Counted from the stretch's first letter, positions 1-10,674 are shown. The stretch: DNA of 64,000 nucleotides from Patiria pectinifera (GCA_029964075.1 CM057149.1:17808197-17872196); one strand, 5' to 3'. The notes: generated by a model not told the origin, from the letters alone. Numbers and translations are program-made.

Positions 1-101
1 CATCATTGAGACAGCCTTCGAAGTGGGCCGAGGTCACGTGGTTGGCAGTCACAAATGGCGGGAGACCTCCGAGAAAGAGTGGCCCGTTGAGGTTCAGGAA
101 C
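1..101 (-). CDS. Cadherin gene, exon 8 (partial at window edge): laminin G C-terminus
   Basis: This exon starts at 101 after an acceptor GCATGACAG and stays open to the left edge. It reads FLNLNGPLFLGGLPPFVTA and HFEGCLND, the C-terminal signature of laminin-G domains in Fat and classical type III cadherins. Transmembrane and cytoplasmic parts, which would tell a catenin-binding classical cadherin from a Fat-like one, lie beyond the edge. Confidence 0.85.
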
Positions 102-483
102 CTGTCATGCAAAATATACGTAAGAAGTCGAAAACTTTTCTTTTGACCAATAGAGGGCGCTAATAAGATTTTCATCACAAAAAGGTTTTACCATCTTTCG
201 AGGCGTAGTTTAAAGTGATTCCTCATTAAATTAGCATCACCGTGTCAATGTAATCGCCACAGTTACAAATCTCCACTTTCCTGTCATTGGCATATTATGA
301 TGCATTGTTTACTAATTAATATGTGGCTACAGAAAAAAAGGGGGGTCCCAGGAGCCTAAAGTCTTTTTTCAGAGAGCTGTTGAGAACGGAAAGTCATTAA
401 GCACAGTAAATATTTGTTTAGCGAAAAAAAAACAGTTTGGTGCAAAATCTTCCGCAAGGGAGATTCCAAATTCCAAACCATAC

Positions 484-596
484 TTAGCTCGTGGAGTTTT
501 TCTCTGTACACCGATGCCTAAGCATGAAGGGCTGGCGGATGTCACATTCCAGGCGGCAGCAGTTGACGTGCAGTTGTCTATACCCATCAGGACACT
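484..596 (-). CDS. Cadherin gene, exon 7: laminin G, central strand
   Basis: A 113-base exon, phase 0 to phase 2, with acceptor TTCTTTTCAG and donor GTATGG. It encodes SVLMGIDNC and then SPSCLGIGVQRK. This corresponds to the strand after WHxV in cadherin laminin-G domains, where a VDNC-type cysteine is common. The join to exon 8 reads RAK-FLNLNG. Confidence 0.8.
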
Positions 597-1453
597 CTGA
601 AAAGAAATCAGGCTCTTGGAAGTGACACTGGACCTGGTATCATCCCTATAGAACCTGTTTCTGTCCACGTTCTGTTGCCTGTTCTATAGATACTATTATC
701 GTATGTGCTCAGAATATCGCTCACTTGTTGTCCCTTTTGTTCGCAATTTCACTCGCAGCACATGTTTTGCAATCTTTTCTCATCTCTTCACTGTATGTGT
801 TCAAGTCAAGGACGGATCCGAGAACACAAATTTTTTGGGGGGGGGGGCCAAAAAAAATTTGTCCCCAAAAAGAGTGTCCGGGTTCGGGGCCCGCTTAAGG
901 GCCCAGAGATTTGTTTGGATTCTAGATGCTCTGTGTTGCGATCTGAGGCAATTTCTTACCACTGTAATAAATGTTTTTTGAGGAAAAGATGGTGGTGTAC
1001 CCATTGCCTGCCTTTATTGCGAAGTCACTAAAAAAAGAAAGAATTGGCGTTTCATTTGGCAAACTTCGTGTCACTTTCGGCAAATAGCCACCTTGAAAAG
1101 CTTCTCAAATCAACCAGCTTTCTTGGAGAACAGGCTTACCTGGTCAAGCTGGACCCGAAAGTCTCAGTTTAGGAAAGTCTCAATTTAGTCACTCAGTCAG
1201 TCGGTCATTTTGTTAACATCTAATTCCCGAAGACCGAAACTAAAAAACAGACGTTATAGAGTGAAAATCTTTGAGGAATTTTGAGTGAAAACTCGATCTC
1301 TTCGATTGAAAGTGAATTTCTCTTTAAATCGTCCTGTCCATAGTTTCAGTGGGATGGAGTCGATGTTTAAGCCGAATCGAGGGAATTTTACTCGAATAGA
1401 GTGAATTTTTACTCTTTAGAAGTAAAAGTAGTGAGAAGTGAGTAGTGACTCAC
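597..1453 (-). other. Cadherin intron with a G/C-homopolymer repeat copy
   Basis: An intron of 857 bases. Bases about 795-1030 form a dispersed repeat with a run of ten G. A diverged copy sits at about 49600-49810 in the same orientation, sharing GAGAACACA, TTTTTTGGG and TGCCTGCCTTTATTGCGA. Open frames here are products of the repeat. No other function is seen. Confidence 0.5.
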
Positions 1454-1673
1454 CCCTCCAGAGTGATTGATGTGGACATCGTGCCAGACCCCATCGCTGA
1501 CATTCCGGGCAATGGAGGCGCTGCTACCGGCTGCACTGGCGTGCGCGTCCAGCCTGCCGGAGCGACTGAAGTGCAGACGGCCGCCAACGATCTGAAGAGC
1601 TACTGACTCGCCTCGCATCCCACCAAGCTGGCCATTGTAGAGCAGGAGACCGTGCGATTTGAGCGTCTTGAAT
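1454..1673 (-). CDS. Cadherin gene, exon 6: laminin G core
   Basis: A 220-base exon starting after the acceptor TTCGCAG and ending at a consensus GTGAGT donor, phase 0. It continues the laminin-G domain: FKTLKSHGLLLYNG, VGGRLHFSRSG and VSDGVWHDVHIN are characteristic words. An alternative acceptor 25 bases upstream (at 1698) also gives an open frame. The one chosen joins exon 5 as SLR-FKT, the usual laminin-G sequence, so I prefer it. Confidence 0.87.
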
Positions 1674-2311
1674 CTGCGAACAAAGTCGTAGAGGGAGCCT
1701 TTAAGATCTTGAAAGCTTTTTCGTCGTTTCTTTACACAGGGCTTTACAGGATCTAATATATACTATACATATTGGCCTCTGTCCAGTATTTGTTGGGAAA
1801 AAAAACTTTCAAAATACTTTTGGACCACCTAGGATCGTACACGATGTCACGAAAAAAATGTTAAGATCTTGTGGGATTTTTCTTTCATGTGGAAAATTAT
1901 CAAGGACACAAATGAAGAGTTTAGTGCCTAATAACCGTTCTTTGTGTCATTTTGACACCGCTGAATCTGCCGGTTTTACATCCTTCGGCTGAAATATGGC
2001 AAAATATTGTAAACTTGGTTAACAGGTGATTGCCTATCACTGTTAAATACTGTTGCATATGAATTTTATGTAAGCATAGAGGTCCAAGGGTCCGAACCAC
2101 AAGTGGCGTAACAAAGGGGGGCGACATAGGGGCGCACCCCTCCCTCCAGAAAATGAGGGCCCAACTTCCCCCTTTAAATTGAACCCCAAAGTGACACCAC
2201 TGCAAATTGCAATACAAAGACCTCAAACGAAGTTAACTTGGACACGAATTTACATATCGATAATTTGAAAACAAGCAAATAGCCCCTGGCCTTCTACGAG
2301 ATGCACTTTAC
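1674..2311 (-). other. Cadherin intron, no feature recognised
   Basis: An intron of 638 bases between the EGF and laminin-G exons. It has a C/G-rich tract at about 2110-2170 (GGGGGGCGACATAGGGGCGC), possibly old repeat. Nothing else is recognised. Confidence 0.4.
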
Positions 2312-2543
2312 CGTAGTGATATGTGGAACTCCCTGGACAGCCTCCCCAACGGCATGAAAGCCAGGAAAGACCCGTCGGTGAAACTACGCGTCGTCATCTG
2401 ACAGCGCGGACCGTCGTATCTGCCCTGGTCTCGGCACAAGCAGTCTACCCGCCCTGAATTGTCGACTGCGCACGATCCGTGGTGGTTGCAAACCGCTTTG
2501 GAGCAATTACCGGCTGGAAATGGAGGCTGGCAGTTCGTGTTGC
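2312..2543 (-). CDS. Cadherin gene, exon 5: EGF-like domain and start of laminin G
   Basis: A 232-base exon with no initiator codon of its own. From an acceptor ending AAAAAG it reads an EGF-like domain with six cysteines (CQPPFPAGNC, VCNHHGSC, CLCRDQGRYDGPRC), then the beginning of a laminin-G domain (RSFTDGSFLAFMPLG, FHISLR). It ends at a GTAAAG donor in phase 2. Phases match: exon 4 leaves phase 1 and exon 6 resumes with the last base of the Arg codon. The acceptor has a weak pyrimidine tract, so the 5' boundary is the least certain part. Confidence 0.82.
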
Positions 2544-2682
2544 CTTTTTGTAAAATCAGAATTGAGTTATTTTTTTTTGTAAATTAAAAGTGGTCAGTTT
2601 GCCTGGGGGATTGTTTTGGTGAAGTGTCAGTGATGCATTTTCATGCACCCTATACACCTTACTTTTCAATTTACTCCTAGTA

Positions 2683-2956
2683 AATTGGTTGGCGTAGTGG
2701 TACTTTCCCCGCCTTCCACCGCTGTGACCCGGGTTCGAATCCCGCCTGGGCCAACATGTGGATTGTGTTTTCAGTCCCTACCTGATTCCGTGGGTTTTCC
2801 TCAGAATATCCTTCTGGGCTTTTCCTCCCACCTCTAAAACTGTAATTTCTTCTCATTGTCTTCTCTCCACAGGTTTCTTCAGGCTTGCGAGCTACAGTGC
2901 CTAGGGCGCTTTTGAGGAATCCTCGGTTTCATTACCAAAAATGATTAATAATAATA
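2683..2956 (+). repeat. tRNA-derived SINE (family 1), full-length copy
   Basis: The head has RNA polymerase III promoter boxes: an A-box-like TTGGCGTAGTGGTA and a B box GGTTCGAATCC at about 2731. A unique body follows (ATTCCGTGGGTTTTCCTCAG), with an AT-rich end (AATGATTAATAATAATAG). It lies antisense in the cadherin intron. A second, partial copy is inverted at about 28555-28665. Confidence 0.75.
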
Positions 2957-3174
2957 GTTAACGTTTAGGTAATCTCTGATGCATCGAGTACCATCTATTA
3001 GTGTAACCGAAGTCCAATTTGTCGGGGCGGGGTATAAAGGAATGTAGTTTTTTTGGGGGGGCACTCTTTAGGCACTCAACAATAACAAAAAAAATCATGT
3101 TTGCCTTGCAAGGCATTTTATTGGTACAATAGGGGCATAGACATTTATACCCCCCCCCCCCCTGCTCGACATAC

Positions 3175-3768
3175 CTGGAAATAAACACCTGCAACTGAAT
3201 TGTTCTTCCTGGGATTCATCCATGTCCTGTCGAACGCACTCCTCAAACTCGCTGCAGACACTGGCGCCACACAAAGGCGTCCCACAGCTCATCCTGAAGC
3301 TCACGTTGAAAGCAGTGTAGGACAATCCTAGGGCTACCTCCGTCACAACGCTGGCTTCGCCGGCGACCAGGGTGGGAACGAGACGGCACTGTGGACGCAC
3401 AGGGTCGGGTGTGATATCTGCGAAACGCCGCAGTTGCTCCGACTCCAAGTAGAGCAGCGACCGAACCTCGTCCGGTGCCACGACGGTGCCATCGCGCCGC
3501 CTGACGGCCAAGAAGGCCCTCAGGGCTAGTGGAGATTCGTTCACACCAATCGGTGACCTCGCCAAGCCACCGCGAACCATGAGAGTCACAAAGTTCTCTG
3601 TCGTCTTAAAGACGCCGGTCAGGGCAGATACGAAGTCTCGATACCTTGACAAGAACGTCTCAACATCTGAACGGATGCGAAGCCGCAGTGACATGCCATG
3701 ATTGAGAGATTGGTCGTCGACTGGTAATAGATACATTGTGCAGCTGCAGGTCACATTATGAAGGCCAT
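3175..3768 (-). CDS. Cadherin gene, exon 4: membrane-proximal domain and cysteine-rich segment
   Basis: A 594-base exon, phase 1 at both ends, with acceptor TTTTTAAG and donor GTATGT. It opens by completing EVSDGLHNVTC, the end of cadherin repeat 4. It then encodes about 150 residues resembling the extracellular domain that follows the last cadherin repeat in Fat, CELSR and invertebrate classical (nonchordate, type III) cadherins, with the word SLRLRIRSDVETFLSRYRDF. The exon ends in a cysteine cluster (CGTPLCGASVC, EECVRQ, FSCRC) leading into the EGF-like domain of the next exon. Family placement between classical type III and Fat-like is undecided. Confidence 0.85.
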
Positions 3769-4037
3769 CTTAAAAATATAAATAATAATTTCACAAATGG
3801 ATCACATGATATTGCAGAGGGACAATATTTGAGACGTCATTTTTTTTCCAAATTGTGTTTAAACCTGGGCCTCTTTCATAGCTCAACTCGTATACAAAAT
3901 ATATTTTTAAAAAATGGGTAGGGAGGATTGTCATGTTTAAATATAGACGTCAAGTAACGTTATTGTTTCAATTTTTGTTTTAAATCGAAACAAATATAGA
4001 CGACAGAATAATACACTTATAAGTTGTTTGTTCTTAA

Positions 4038-4881
4038 AGGGAAGATACAACATTTGCAAACATCACAAAACGAAATGATCGAATTATCACGAAATACCTT
4101 ACTGCATTGTTAGGGAATAACAGTCTAAAACATTCTGTAAAATCGTGGCTCCTGTGTGCCCGGCAGAAGGGCATATGTGCATATGCCCTTATGCAATAGC
4201 GCGTAATGACCAAAATGTTCCTAGCAAAAGGGTATATGTAGAAAACTGCCTCCATTTTAATGAGATTTAAAAATTTTCGTCAGAAATTAATACAAGTTGA
4301 TCCAAAACTAATGATTCATACGTGTGACAAATTTCAAATTCGTACGATTTATATTACGTGTGGGAGAACATTGGATACAAAATGCGGGCGGGGGAACAAT
4401 GGAACCTTTCAATGCAGTTTTCTTGAAAATGATTTTCGCGTTAGAACGCTCATATGACCTTCTGCCGGGCACCCGACGTAGTGTGCTGTCATTTTCAAGA
4501 AAAATGGGATTTTTCCAACGCTGGTCGGCCGACCAGCGTTGGAGAAAACTGGCTTTTTTTTCAAAAAGTGCTTCTAATTTTTCATAATTAGTTATTCCGC
4601 GTTTTCTTTGCAATTGATTACACACCTGTGAAGGGGTGCAAGCTTGCTAGACTGATTCTCTGACCTTACAATTCCGCAAAGGTTATACATTGCTCTGTTT
4701 CATCTTAAGTGGGGTCAGGGAACCAGACTACAAGAACATGATTGGTTTTCTTGGTTTTTCCAGCATCTACAAGCCCAAATCGTGAAACAAGTCATTTTAA
4801 CAATATTTGCTATAACATATTAATCCTCCTAATCCATTTATTTCTTAAACTTGCAGCAAAAGCAAATGTTGTACATTCCCT
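4038..4881. mobile_element. TTAA-flanked MITE, family A (copy 1)
   Basis: The element is bounded by TTAA at 4034-4037 and 4882-4885. Its ends are inverted: the left reads AGGGAAGATACAACATTTGC and the right reads GCAAATGTTGTACATTCCCT. The centre (about 4514-4543) is a palindrome around CTGGTCGGCCGACCAG. This copy is longer (844 bases) than the others (about 520), with extra sequence at about 4150-4480. TTAA duplications are typical of piggyBac and Kolobok elements. It lies in a cadherin intron. Confidence 0.8.
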
Positions 4882-4898
4882 TTAATGAAGAGGTTTAC

Positions 4899-5735
4899 CT
4901 GAAACTTCGATGGCCAGTTGCTTGGCGGAAGGTGAACTATAGGTTGATGACTGTCGGTGACACGCACGGATTATTCCCGTATTTTCGTCCAAAGCAAAGC
5001 TCATACCTAACACAACAGTAGATCTATCGGATGAATTTGAAGATGCTTTTCGTCTTCCTTCGCCTCCGGCAAAATTATTGTTCTCTTCAAGAAGTCGAAA
5101 CTTCAAGGAATCTCCAGTGTCCTTATCTAAAGCACCTACTTTTCCTATAATATGACAGCCCCTAAATCCAGCATGGAAGTTGTAAAATAATTCCTGAGTC
5201 GATGGCACAGTAGGCGGGTTGTCATTGAGGTCTAGGATGTGGACCACTAAGCTTGCGTCGGTGAAGAGTCGACCGGACGATGCCCGGACGATTGCTTCGT
5301 ACTCGGACCTCTGCTCGCGATCGAAGCGGTACAGCGTGTGCACGATTCCCGTGCCACGCTCGATCTGAAAGCGTTGGCGCGTCTGCGACGCGCGCTGCTG
5401 TACGAAAGCGTACGAGACCTGCGCGTTGGGTCCCTCGTCCGCGTCCGTAGCGGTGACTTTTCCGATCGGGCCGAATGGCAGGTTGTTCTCGGTGACATTC
5501 AGGTGGATGATGGGGCTTGGGAACTTTGGCGCGTTGTCGTTGACGTCTCCCACTCGCACCAAGACCCCGACGACTGTTACAAATAAATGATCTGTCGCAA
5601 TGACCTTGACGGTATACTGAGCTATCCTCTCGCGATCCAGAGAACGTCGAGTTCGGATCAGTCCGCTTCTGTGGTCGATGGAGAAGGTGTTGCTGTGGTG
5701 GCCTGACAGCATGTACATAACTGCACCGTTTGTAC
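4899..5735 (-). CDS. Cadherin gene, exon 3: cadherin repeats 2-4
   Basis: An 837-base exon (279 codons, phase 1 to phase 1) carrying most of repeat 2 and repeats 3 and 4. Visible motifs are LDRER and DVNDNAPKF (end of repeat 2), TDADEGPNAQ, FDREQ and DLNDNPP (repeat 3), and ALDKDTGD, LDENTG and EVSDG (repeat 4, completed by the next exon). The acceptor is CATTGTAG and the donor is GTAAAC. Repeat 4 looks degenerate: it lacks a clean DxNDN and carries a Ser/Arg-rich insertion (about residues 735-750). This supports a short ectodomain of four repeats, few compared with most invertebrate classical or Fat cadherins. A MITE begins 12 bases beyond the donor. Confidence 0.92.
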
Positions 5736-6284
5736 CTACAATGACGAAAAATTAAATGTGGGTATCGACACCAATCCAGATTGAACCCAAGGTGAGAAAT
5801 CAAGGGCCATTTTTTTTCGCTCGTACCCCCGCCCAACAAACAGGACACTGGGACACGCTGAGGAATTCACGCTCTGATTGGATATATTTCGCGTGACCTG
5901 TGACCTGAAGTCATCACGGCCACGACCCTGCAAGGTTTGAACGGCCGTTAAGATTGAGTCATCTCTCTTTCATTCCCATTCTGTTTTATAGATTTTGAAT
6001 TCCTGACACACTTGTACTTGCTCAGGCTCCGTTACGAATTCACAAAACGTCAAATCGCATGTTATCCGACGCTCAAAATTTGTCCACATGGTCCGCAATG
6101 AAAAAGAAATCACATCCGGTATGGAATGTGTTCATTTCTATGAGAAGGTTTTCGGATAGCATTTGCGCGCATTGGCTAACTGCGATCTTAAACAGCTGCA
6201 ACAAGATGCTTTATACATAGGTCATGGTAAATGACCCAGAGGCCACTCCCACTTCCTTCACACGATTCTGTGAAGCTCCAACCT

Positions 6285-6765
6285 CGTCCCCAGTGCTTAC
6301 TTTATTTCCAACCTCGTTTCCAATAGTAAGCCCTGGATAGAAAACTTTTTGGCTGTATCCTGATTCGATACCGCAATTTGCTAGTAATGGATTTATATCG
6401 TGTAGTTGGTGTTGTTATTTCCAACGTTATTTCACGATTATTGTTATTATAATGTCCACGCTTTTTCAAAAATACTCCTTTCCTTTCTAAGTTGCTCATA
6501 TTAATATGAAATGTGATACTGCATATTGTCAGGATAAGATTGTAACACTTTAACTTGGAAAACAATCGTGTTTTCGTAACTCAAGGTATAACGAATTGAT
6601 GCTGTTTTTACCCCAGACACCGCATACAAAAAAACCGCTAATGTAACGCACATGCAGGCACCAGACTATTCCTCATTTGCATATGTGTGCAAAGATTTTG
6701 CTCTTGCAAATGATCCAATACAGGGTGAGAGAGCGGGTAATAGTGGTGGGCGCGCACAGCTCGAA
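6285..6765. repeat. Dispersed repeat, copy 1 of an inverted pair
   Basis: This tract recurs in inverse orientation at about 25555-25940. Shared words include CCAGTGCTTACTTTATTTCC, CATATTAATATGA, ATTAGCG/CGCTAAT and CATGCAGGCACCAGACTATT against its complement near 25650. The ends were not resolved. No conserved protein is seen, so it is probably an old transposable element. Confidence 0.6.
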
Positions 6766-7204
6766 ACCCTTGGGGCAAGGCTGGTGAAGCTCATCAGCGT
6801 GCCCCAGCGCCCTGTTTGCAGGGCGGGGGATATACGAGAGAAGGCCAATTCTATGAAGCTGCTCCGCAAAAAATACTTGGCAAATGTTTGTGCTCAGCGA
6901 AAATTGGCAGAGTACCAGTTGACAATAATTTTGCGTGACATGGGATTTCCGCTGGTAACCAACTTTTGCTATTAAATAAAATCTCATCCGTGCTTAGCAG
7001 AATTCTGTGCTAGCAGTTCAATGATTTTGACTTCCGGATCTCTAGAATGTCGTTCAAGAGTCAAACGAAATCAGTGAAAGAAAAAAAAAAGCGAGAAAGA
7101 AATGAATCAACTGCCCATATTTGTATTACTGGTGAATCATGTTTCATAATATTATTTAGGCTACTGTTCGTACTATAACAGCTTAATGTAGTAACCAAAG
7201 GTTA

Positions 7205-7485
7205 ACGTATCACCAACCGATGATGCCACACAAATTGACCCATAGGCTACTGTATCACTAACCCAACCAAAATTGACCGATAGTGTAGTAGATGTTACTA
7301 CAATATCGGTCAATTTCTGTTACATTATCGGTTGGGACCAATAACGTAACAACAATTGACTGAAAGTATAGTACATTTTACTGCATTATCGGTATTTTTT
7401 TTTTGTTACATTATCGGTTAGTGATACAGTATCGGTCAATTTTAGTGACATTATGGTTGGATACGTTATCCGTTGCTTACTACAA
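7205..7485. repeat. Long imperfect palindrome built on a TATCGGTCAATT word
   Basis: The left arm (about 7205-7310: CGTATCACCAACC, AATTGACC, TACTGTATCACTAACC, AATTGACCGATA) is matched by an inverted right arm (about 7300-7485: TATCGGTCAATT, TTATCGGTTAGTGATACAGT, TTATGGTTGGATACGTTA). Arms also repeat internally, so the whole could fold into a long hairpin. Probably a fold-back element in a cadherin intron. Confidence 0.6.
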
Positions 7486-7568
7486 TACCAGTTGTAACAC
7501 CTCATCTATACTATAGTTTATACAAACCCCCAAAAATTCAAGGTAACCACAGTGCTACAAATTCTCAC

Positions 7569-7730
7569 CTGAATCTTTGTCGGTTGCAGTCACGTGCAGT
7601 ACGCGGCTCATTGGGTGCGCGTCCTCGTCTATGACGGCTTCGTATCCAAGCTTCTCAAACAACGGAGGATTGTCGTTCACATCCAAGACAGTAACTTGGA
7701 GTTGCGCTACAGCACTTCTTGGCGGCATCC
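7569..7730 (-). CDS. Cadherin gene, exon 2: end of repeat 1, start of repeat 2
   Basis: This 162-base internal exon is bounded by an acceptor ending TGTGCAG and a GTGAGA donor, both phase 1. It completes cadherin repeat 1 with the hallmark calcium-binding linker DVNDNPPLF and opens repeat 2 (YEAVIDEDAH, ending TATDKDSG). The join from exon 1 reads ATDQ-GMPPRSAV, typical of a cadherin repeat (TDQGxPxxS). The exon is too short to stand alone, but motif, phase and splice sites agree. Confidence 0.9.
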
Positions 7731-7887
7731 CTGCACATCAGTGGGAAAATAATACAATTCAAAACGAGCATTATCCAGTTTCATGGAGGGTTTTTTTACC
7801 AAAGAGAGTTTAGCAACAACATGTTAAAAAGCCCCAAAAGCAATTCATTGTTTATTGCTTGTGAATGGTTAGCTATTATTGCCTTAA

Positions 7888-8408
7888 AGGGAATATACAA
7901 CATTTGCAAACATCGAAAAATAAAACTGCCAAGTTTTTAAGAAATACCTCACTAGGATGGTGGTAAATGAGAGTTTAAAGCATCCTGTAAAATTATGGCA
8001 CCTGGTGTGAAGTCATTTTCAAGAAAATGGTATTTTTGTATACATTTCCAACGGTGGTCGGCCGACCACCGTTGGAAATACCTTACTATTTTTCAACTAC
8101 TGCTTCGAATTTACCTTTTTTCAGTCCAAATTTTGTTTACTATTGGTTACATGTTCATGAGTGGGTGCAGGCCGGCTAGACTGGTTCCCTTACCTTACAA
8201 CGGGCATCTATAAATTGATCCATATTATCTTTAGTGGAATCAGGGAACCAGACTACTTGAACATTTTTGTTTTTCTTGGTTTTTTCCCCAGCATTTTCGA
8301 ACACAAAACTTCAAACATGCAAGTGTAATAATATTTGATCTATTATACTAACCCATAAAATAATTCATTTCTGAAAATTACAGCAAAAGCCAATGATGTA
8401 CATTCCCT
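7888..8408. mobile_element. TTAA-flanked MITE, family A (copy 2)
   Basis: TTAA flanks at 7884-7887 and 8409-8412. Ends are AGGGAATATACAACATTTGC and CCAATGATGTACATTCCCT. The central palindrome GGTGGTCGGCCGACCACC is at about 8053-8070. The right TTAA is shared with the adjoining family B element. Confidence 0.82.
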
Positions 8409-8412
8409 TTAA

Positions 8413-8912
8413 AGCTACAGTCCATCATTTGCACCCATCCAAACAGATCCTGACGGAATAACCGTGAAAAGCATACTTGGTTTAAAGATAGTAACTGGAC
8501 TACACTCCCTGTAAAATTATTCGTTCTGTCAAGCTGTCGTTTTAAAGAACACAATGAAAGAAAGGCCATTTCCAACGATGCGTCTAAGGACGCATTCTTG
8601 GAAATTTCCGTTAGTAGTTCATTTATTTAATTCGGCGAAGCGCGCGAGGTTGCTATAATTCGTCGGTTCAGTGCACGACATCGCGTAGCTGCATGCAATC
8701 GAACGCTAAATTCGGGCGCAATTCAAAACATGACTGGGCAACATTTGATTTGAAATCAAGATCCTAGAATACTGTTTTTCTCGGAATATACAACATGCCC
8801 TGAGCTAAAACTTCATCAGGTTAGTTGTCAAGCTCCCTTATTTAGATTTTTGAGCACTTTATGTTGCTTCAAACGAAAAAAATGCACAAATGACAATTGA
8901 TGTACCCTACCT
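8413..8912. mobile_element. TTAA-flanked MITE, family B (copy 1), adjoining family A
   Basis: Begins AGCTACAGTCCATCATTTGC directly after the TTAA at 8409-8412 and ends GATGTACCCTACCT before TTAA at 8913-8916. The interior (CTGAGCTAAAACTTCATCAG, TAGTAACTGGACTACA) recurs at 24554-25200. Relatives occur near 19696, 21040, 37218 and 41660. Confidence 0.72.
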
Positions 8913-9272
8913 TTAATTAAGAGCACATACATTTTGCTACACTGTATTTTCTGCCCAGCAGCACCCATAACATTTAGGCTGAGTATCACCCGTTATCCAC
9001 GGAGCCAAGTCTCCCAAATCAGGAGTAAGATTGAGATTGGTCAATTTCGATCCCGCGTTTTTGGAATACAACAACCTGTACAAAAATGCTACTCATCGTG
9101 GGCGTGATGTTTACGCACGCAGGGAGCTCGAATTACGCGCGTATAGCATGCGCCTGTTGATTGGTCAGTTTCTCGAGTTCATATTAAACCCGTACATATC
9201 ACATGGTTATTGCATGCAGAGAGCTACATAAATAGCGGACGCAACAAAAATGAATGAAATATTTTCGTCTAC

Positions 9273-10674
9273 CTTGATCTGTTGCAGTCAACTCAATCAT
9301 GTACGCGCCTTTCGTCTCCCGGTCCAACTCCCCAACAACGGCAACTACTCCAGTCACCGGGTGAACGGCGAAGTCCTCCCGGCCGTCCTCATCATCCGCC
9401 CCGCTGGAGATGCTGTACGTGATGTTGCCAGCTCCTCCCTGGTCCCAGTCCAACGCCTGCACCGTACGGAGAATCGTACCCACGGGAACATTCTCGTAAA
9501 CCTCGCTGTAATAAACATCCTCGTAGAAAACTGGCGAGTACAAATTTGGCGGGATGGTAGGACTCGTGAGCGGGGGGATGGAAGTTTCTTTAGGAGTGGT
9601 TGAGGTGAATGGACGAAGAGTTGACTCAAATTCTGTGGGATTGATGGTGTCTGTATGGCTCGTCGATACCAGATCAGAATCGATACCGGGTGTTGTGGTG
9701 ATTGTGGCGTCGATACCAGCAGTAGTTTCCAATCGGTCGGTAGGTAGGACAATTTCTGTTGTGGGAGCGGTATCGATACTGAATGTGTTTTCAAGTTCGA
9801 GTGGCGTTCTAGCTGTTGTTGGTTTGGACATCATTCTTCCAGTCTTTTTAGGCCTTGTTGTGGTACCGATTCCAAAAGTGATTTCAATGTCGTTTAGGTT
9901 TTCAATGTCTGTGGATGCAGCGGTATCGATACCGGTTGTGCTTTCAAATTTACTAGGGGAATCGGTTGTTGGTCTCGAAGTGCCAACAGTCGTTGTAGTG
10001 ATAACGTTAAGTTTAACTGTTGTGGTTTCGATACTAGCTGTGGTTTTGAGGCGCGGATTGTCGATGTCGATCTTGGGAGTGGTATCGATACTGGTTGTGA
10101 AAGGAACATCAGTTGGCTGTTTGGAAGTACTGCTAGTCTTTGTAGGAACGACGTAGGGTTTAATGGATGTATTATCGATTACAGTTCTTTGAAAATCCTC
10201 TATATCAATCTCTAAAGTGACGTCGACGTCAGTACCACTATCGACACTGGTGGCCGTTGTCGGTGTATCGATTCCAGTAGTTCTTTGTGAATTGCTAGTG
10301 GTTTCGGTAGGTGAGGTGACGTCGACTTCGGTACCGGTATCGATACTGGTAGATGTATCAATGTCCATGGTATCGACAGTGTTGTAGTTACTGACGACAT
10401 TTTCAACTGTTTTGGTATCGATACCGTCAGTGCTGTCGACATTTGATGTGGTGTCGAGGATGACAGTTGCAGGGAGGGTACTATGAGCAGTGGCATCGAC
10501 ACTTGTGGATTGAGGCTTTTCGATATCGAAATCGGTACCTGAAGGGACTGTAGTTGTGTTTGAAATTGTTTGGTGAGGAGGCCCAATAGTGCAGGGGACG
10601 TAGTGCGCATGCGCGAAATGCAGAGATGCAACAAGAAGGATGAGACCAATTGACTGGTTCTTGCAAGTCTTCAT
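9273..10674 (-). CDS. Cadherin gene, exon 1: signal peptide, mucin-like region, start of cadherin repeat 1
   Basis: First coding exon of a cell-surface cadherin, a calcium-dependent adhesion receptor. It begins at an ATG (10674-10672) followed by a hydrophobic signal peptide (residues 1-23, core IGLILLVASLHFAHA). Residues about 35-375 are extremely rich in Thr, Ser and Asp, with a loose recurring IDT/IET word, like an O-glycosylated mucin stalk. The first cadherin repeat starts near residue 380 (SPVFYEDVYY) and shows the calcium-site words YENVP, LDRET and TATDQ. The exon ends after GATCAAG before a GTAGAC donor, phase 1, and joins the exon at 7730 in frame. An N-terminal mucin stretch ahead of the first cadherin repeat is unusual. 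The start choice is supported by the signal peptide. The signal and cadherin assignments are strong; the mucin role is inference from composition. Confidence 0.88.

Noticed and set aside
703..1031. Overlapping plus-strand open frames of 92 and 108 codons
   Set aside because: They lie in a dispersed G-run repeat inside a cadherin intron, and the copy at 49.6 kb does not keep the frame.
3486..3701. Plus-strand open frame opposite cadherin exon 4
   Set aside because: Antisense of a well supported exon, no motifs of its own.
6652..6987. 107- and 104-codon open frames on opposite strands
   Set aside because: They overlap each other and a dispersed repeat; no recognisable protein.
9554..10156. 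200-codon plus-strand open frame
   Set aside because: It is the antisense of the mucin-like cadherin exon. Its Val/Ser-rich composition simply mirrors the Thr/Asp codons.
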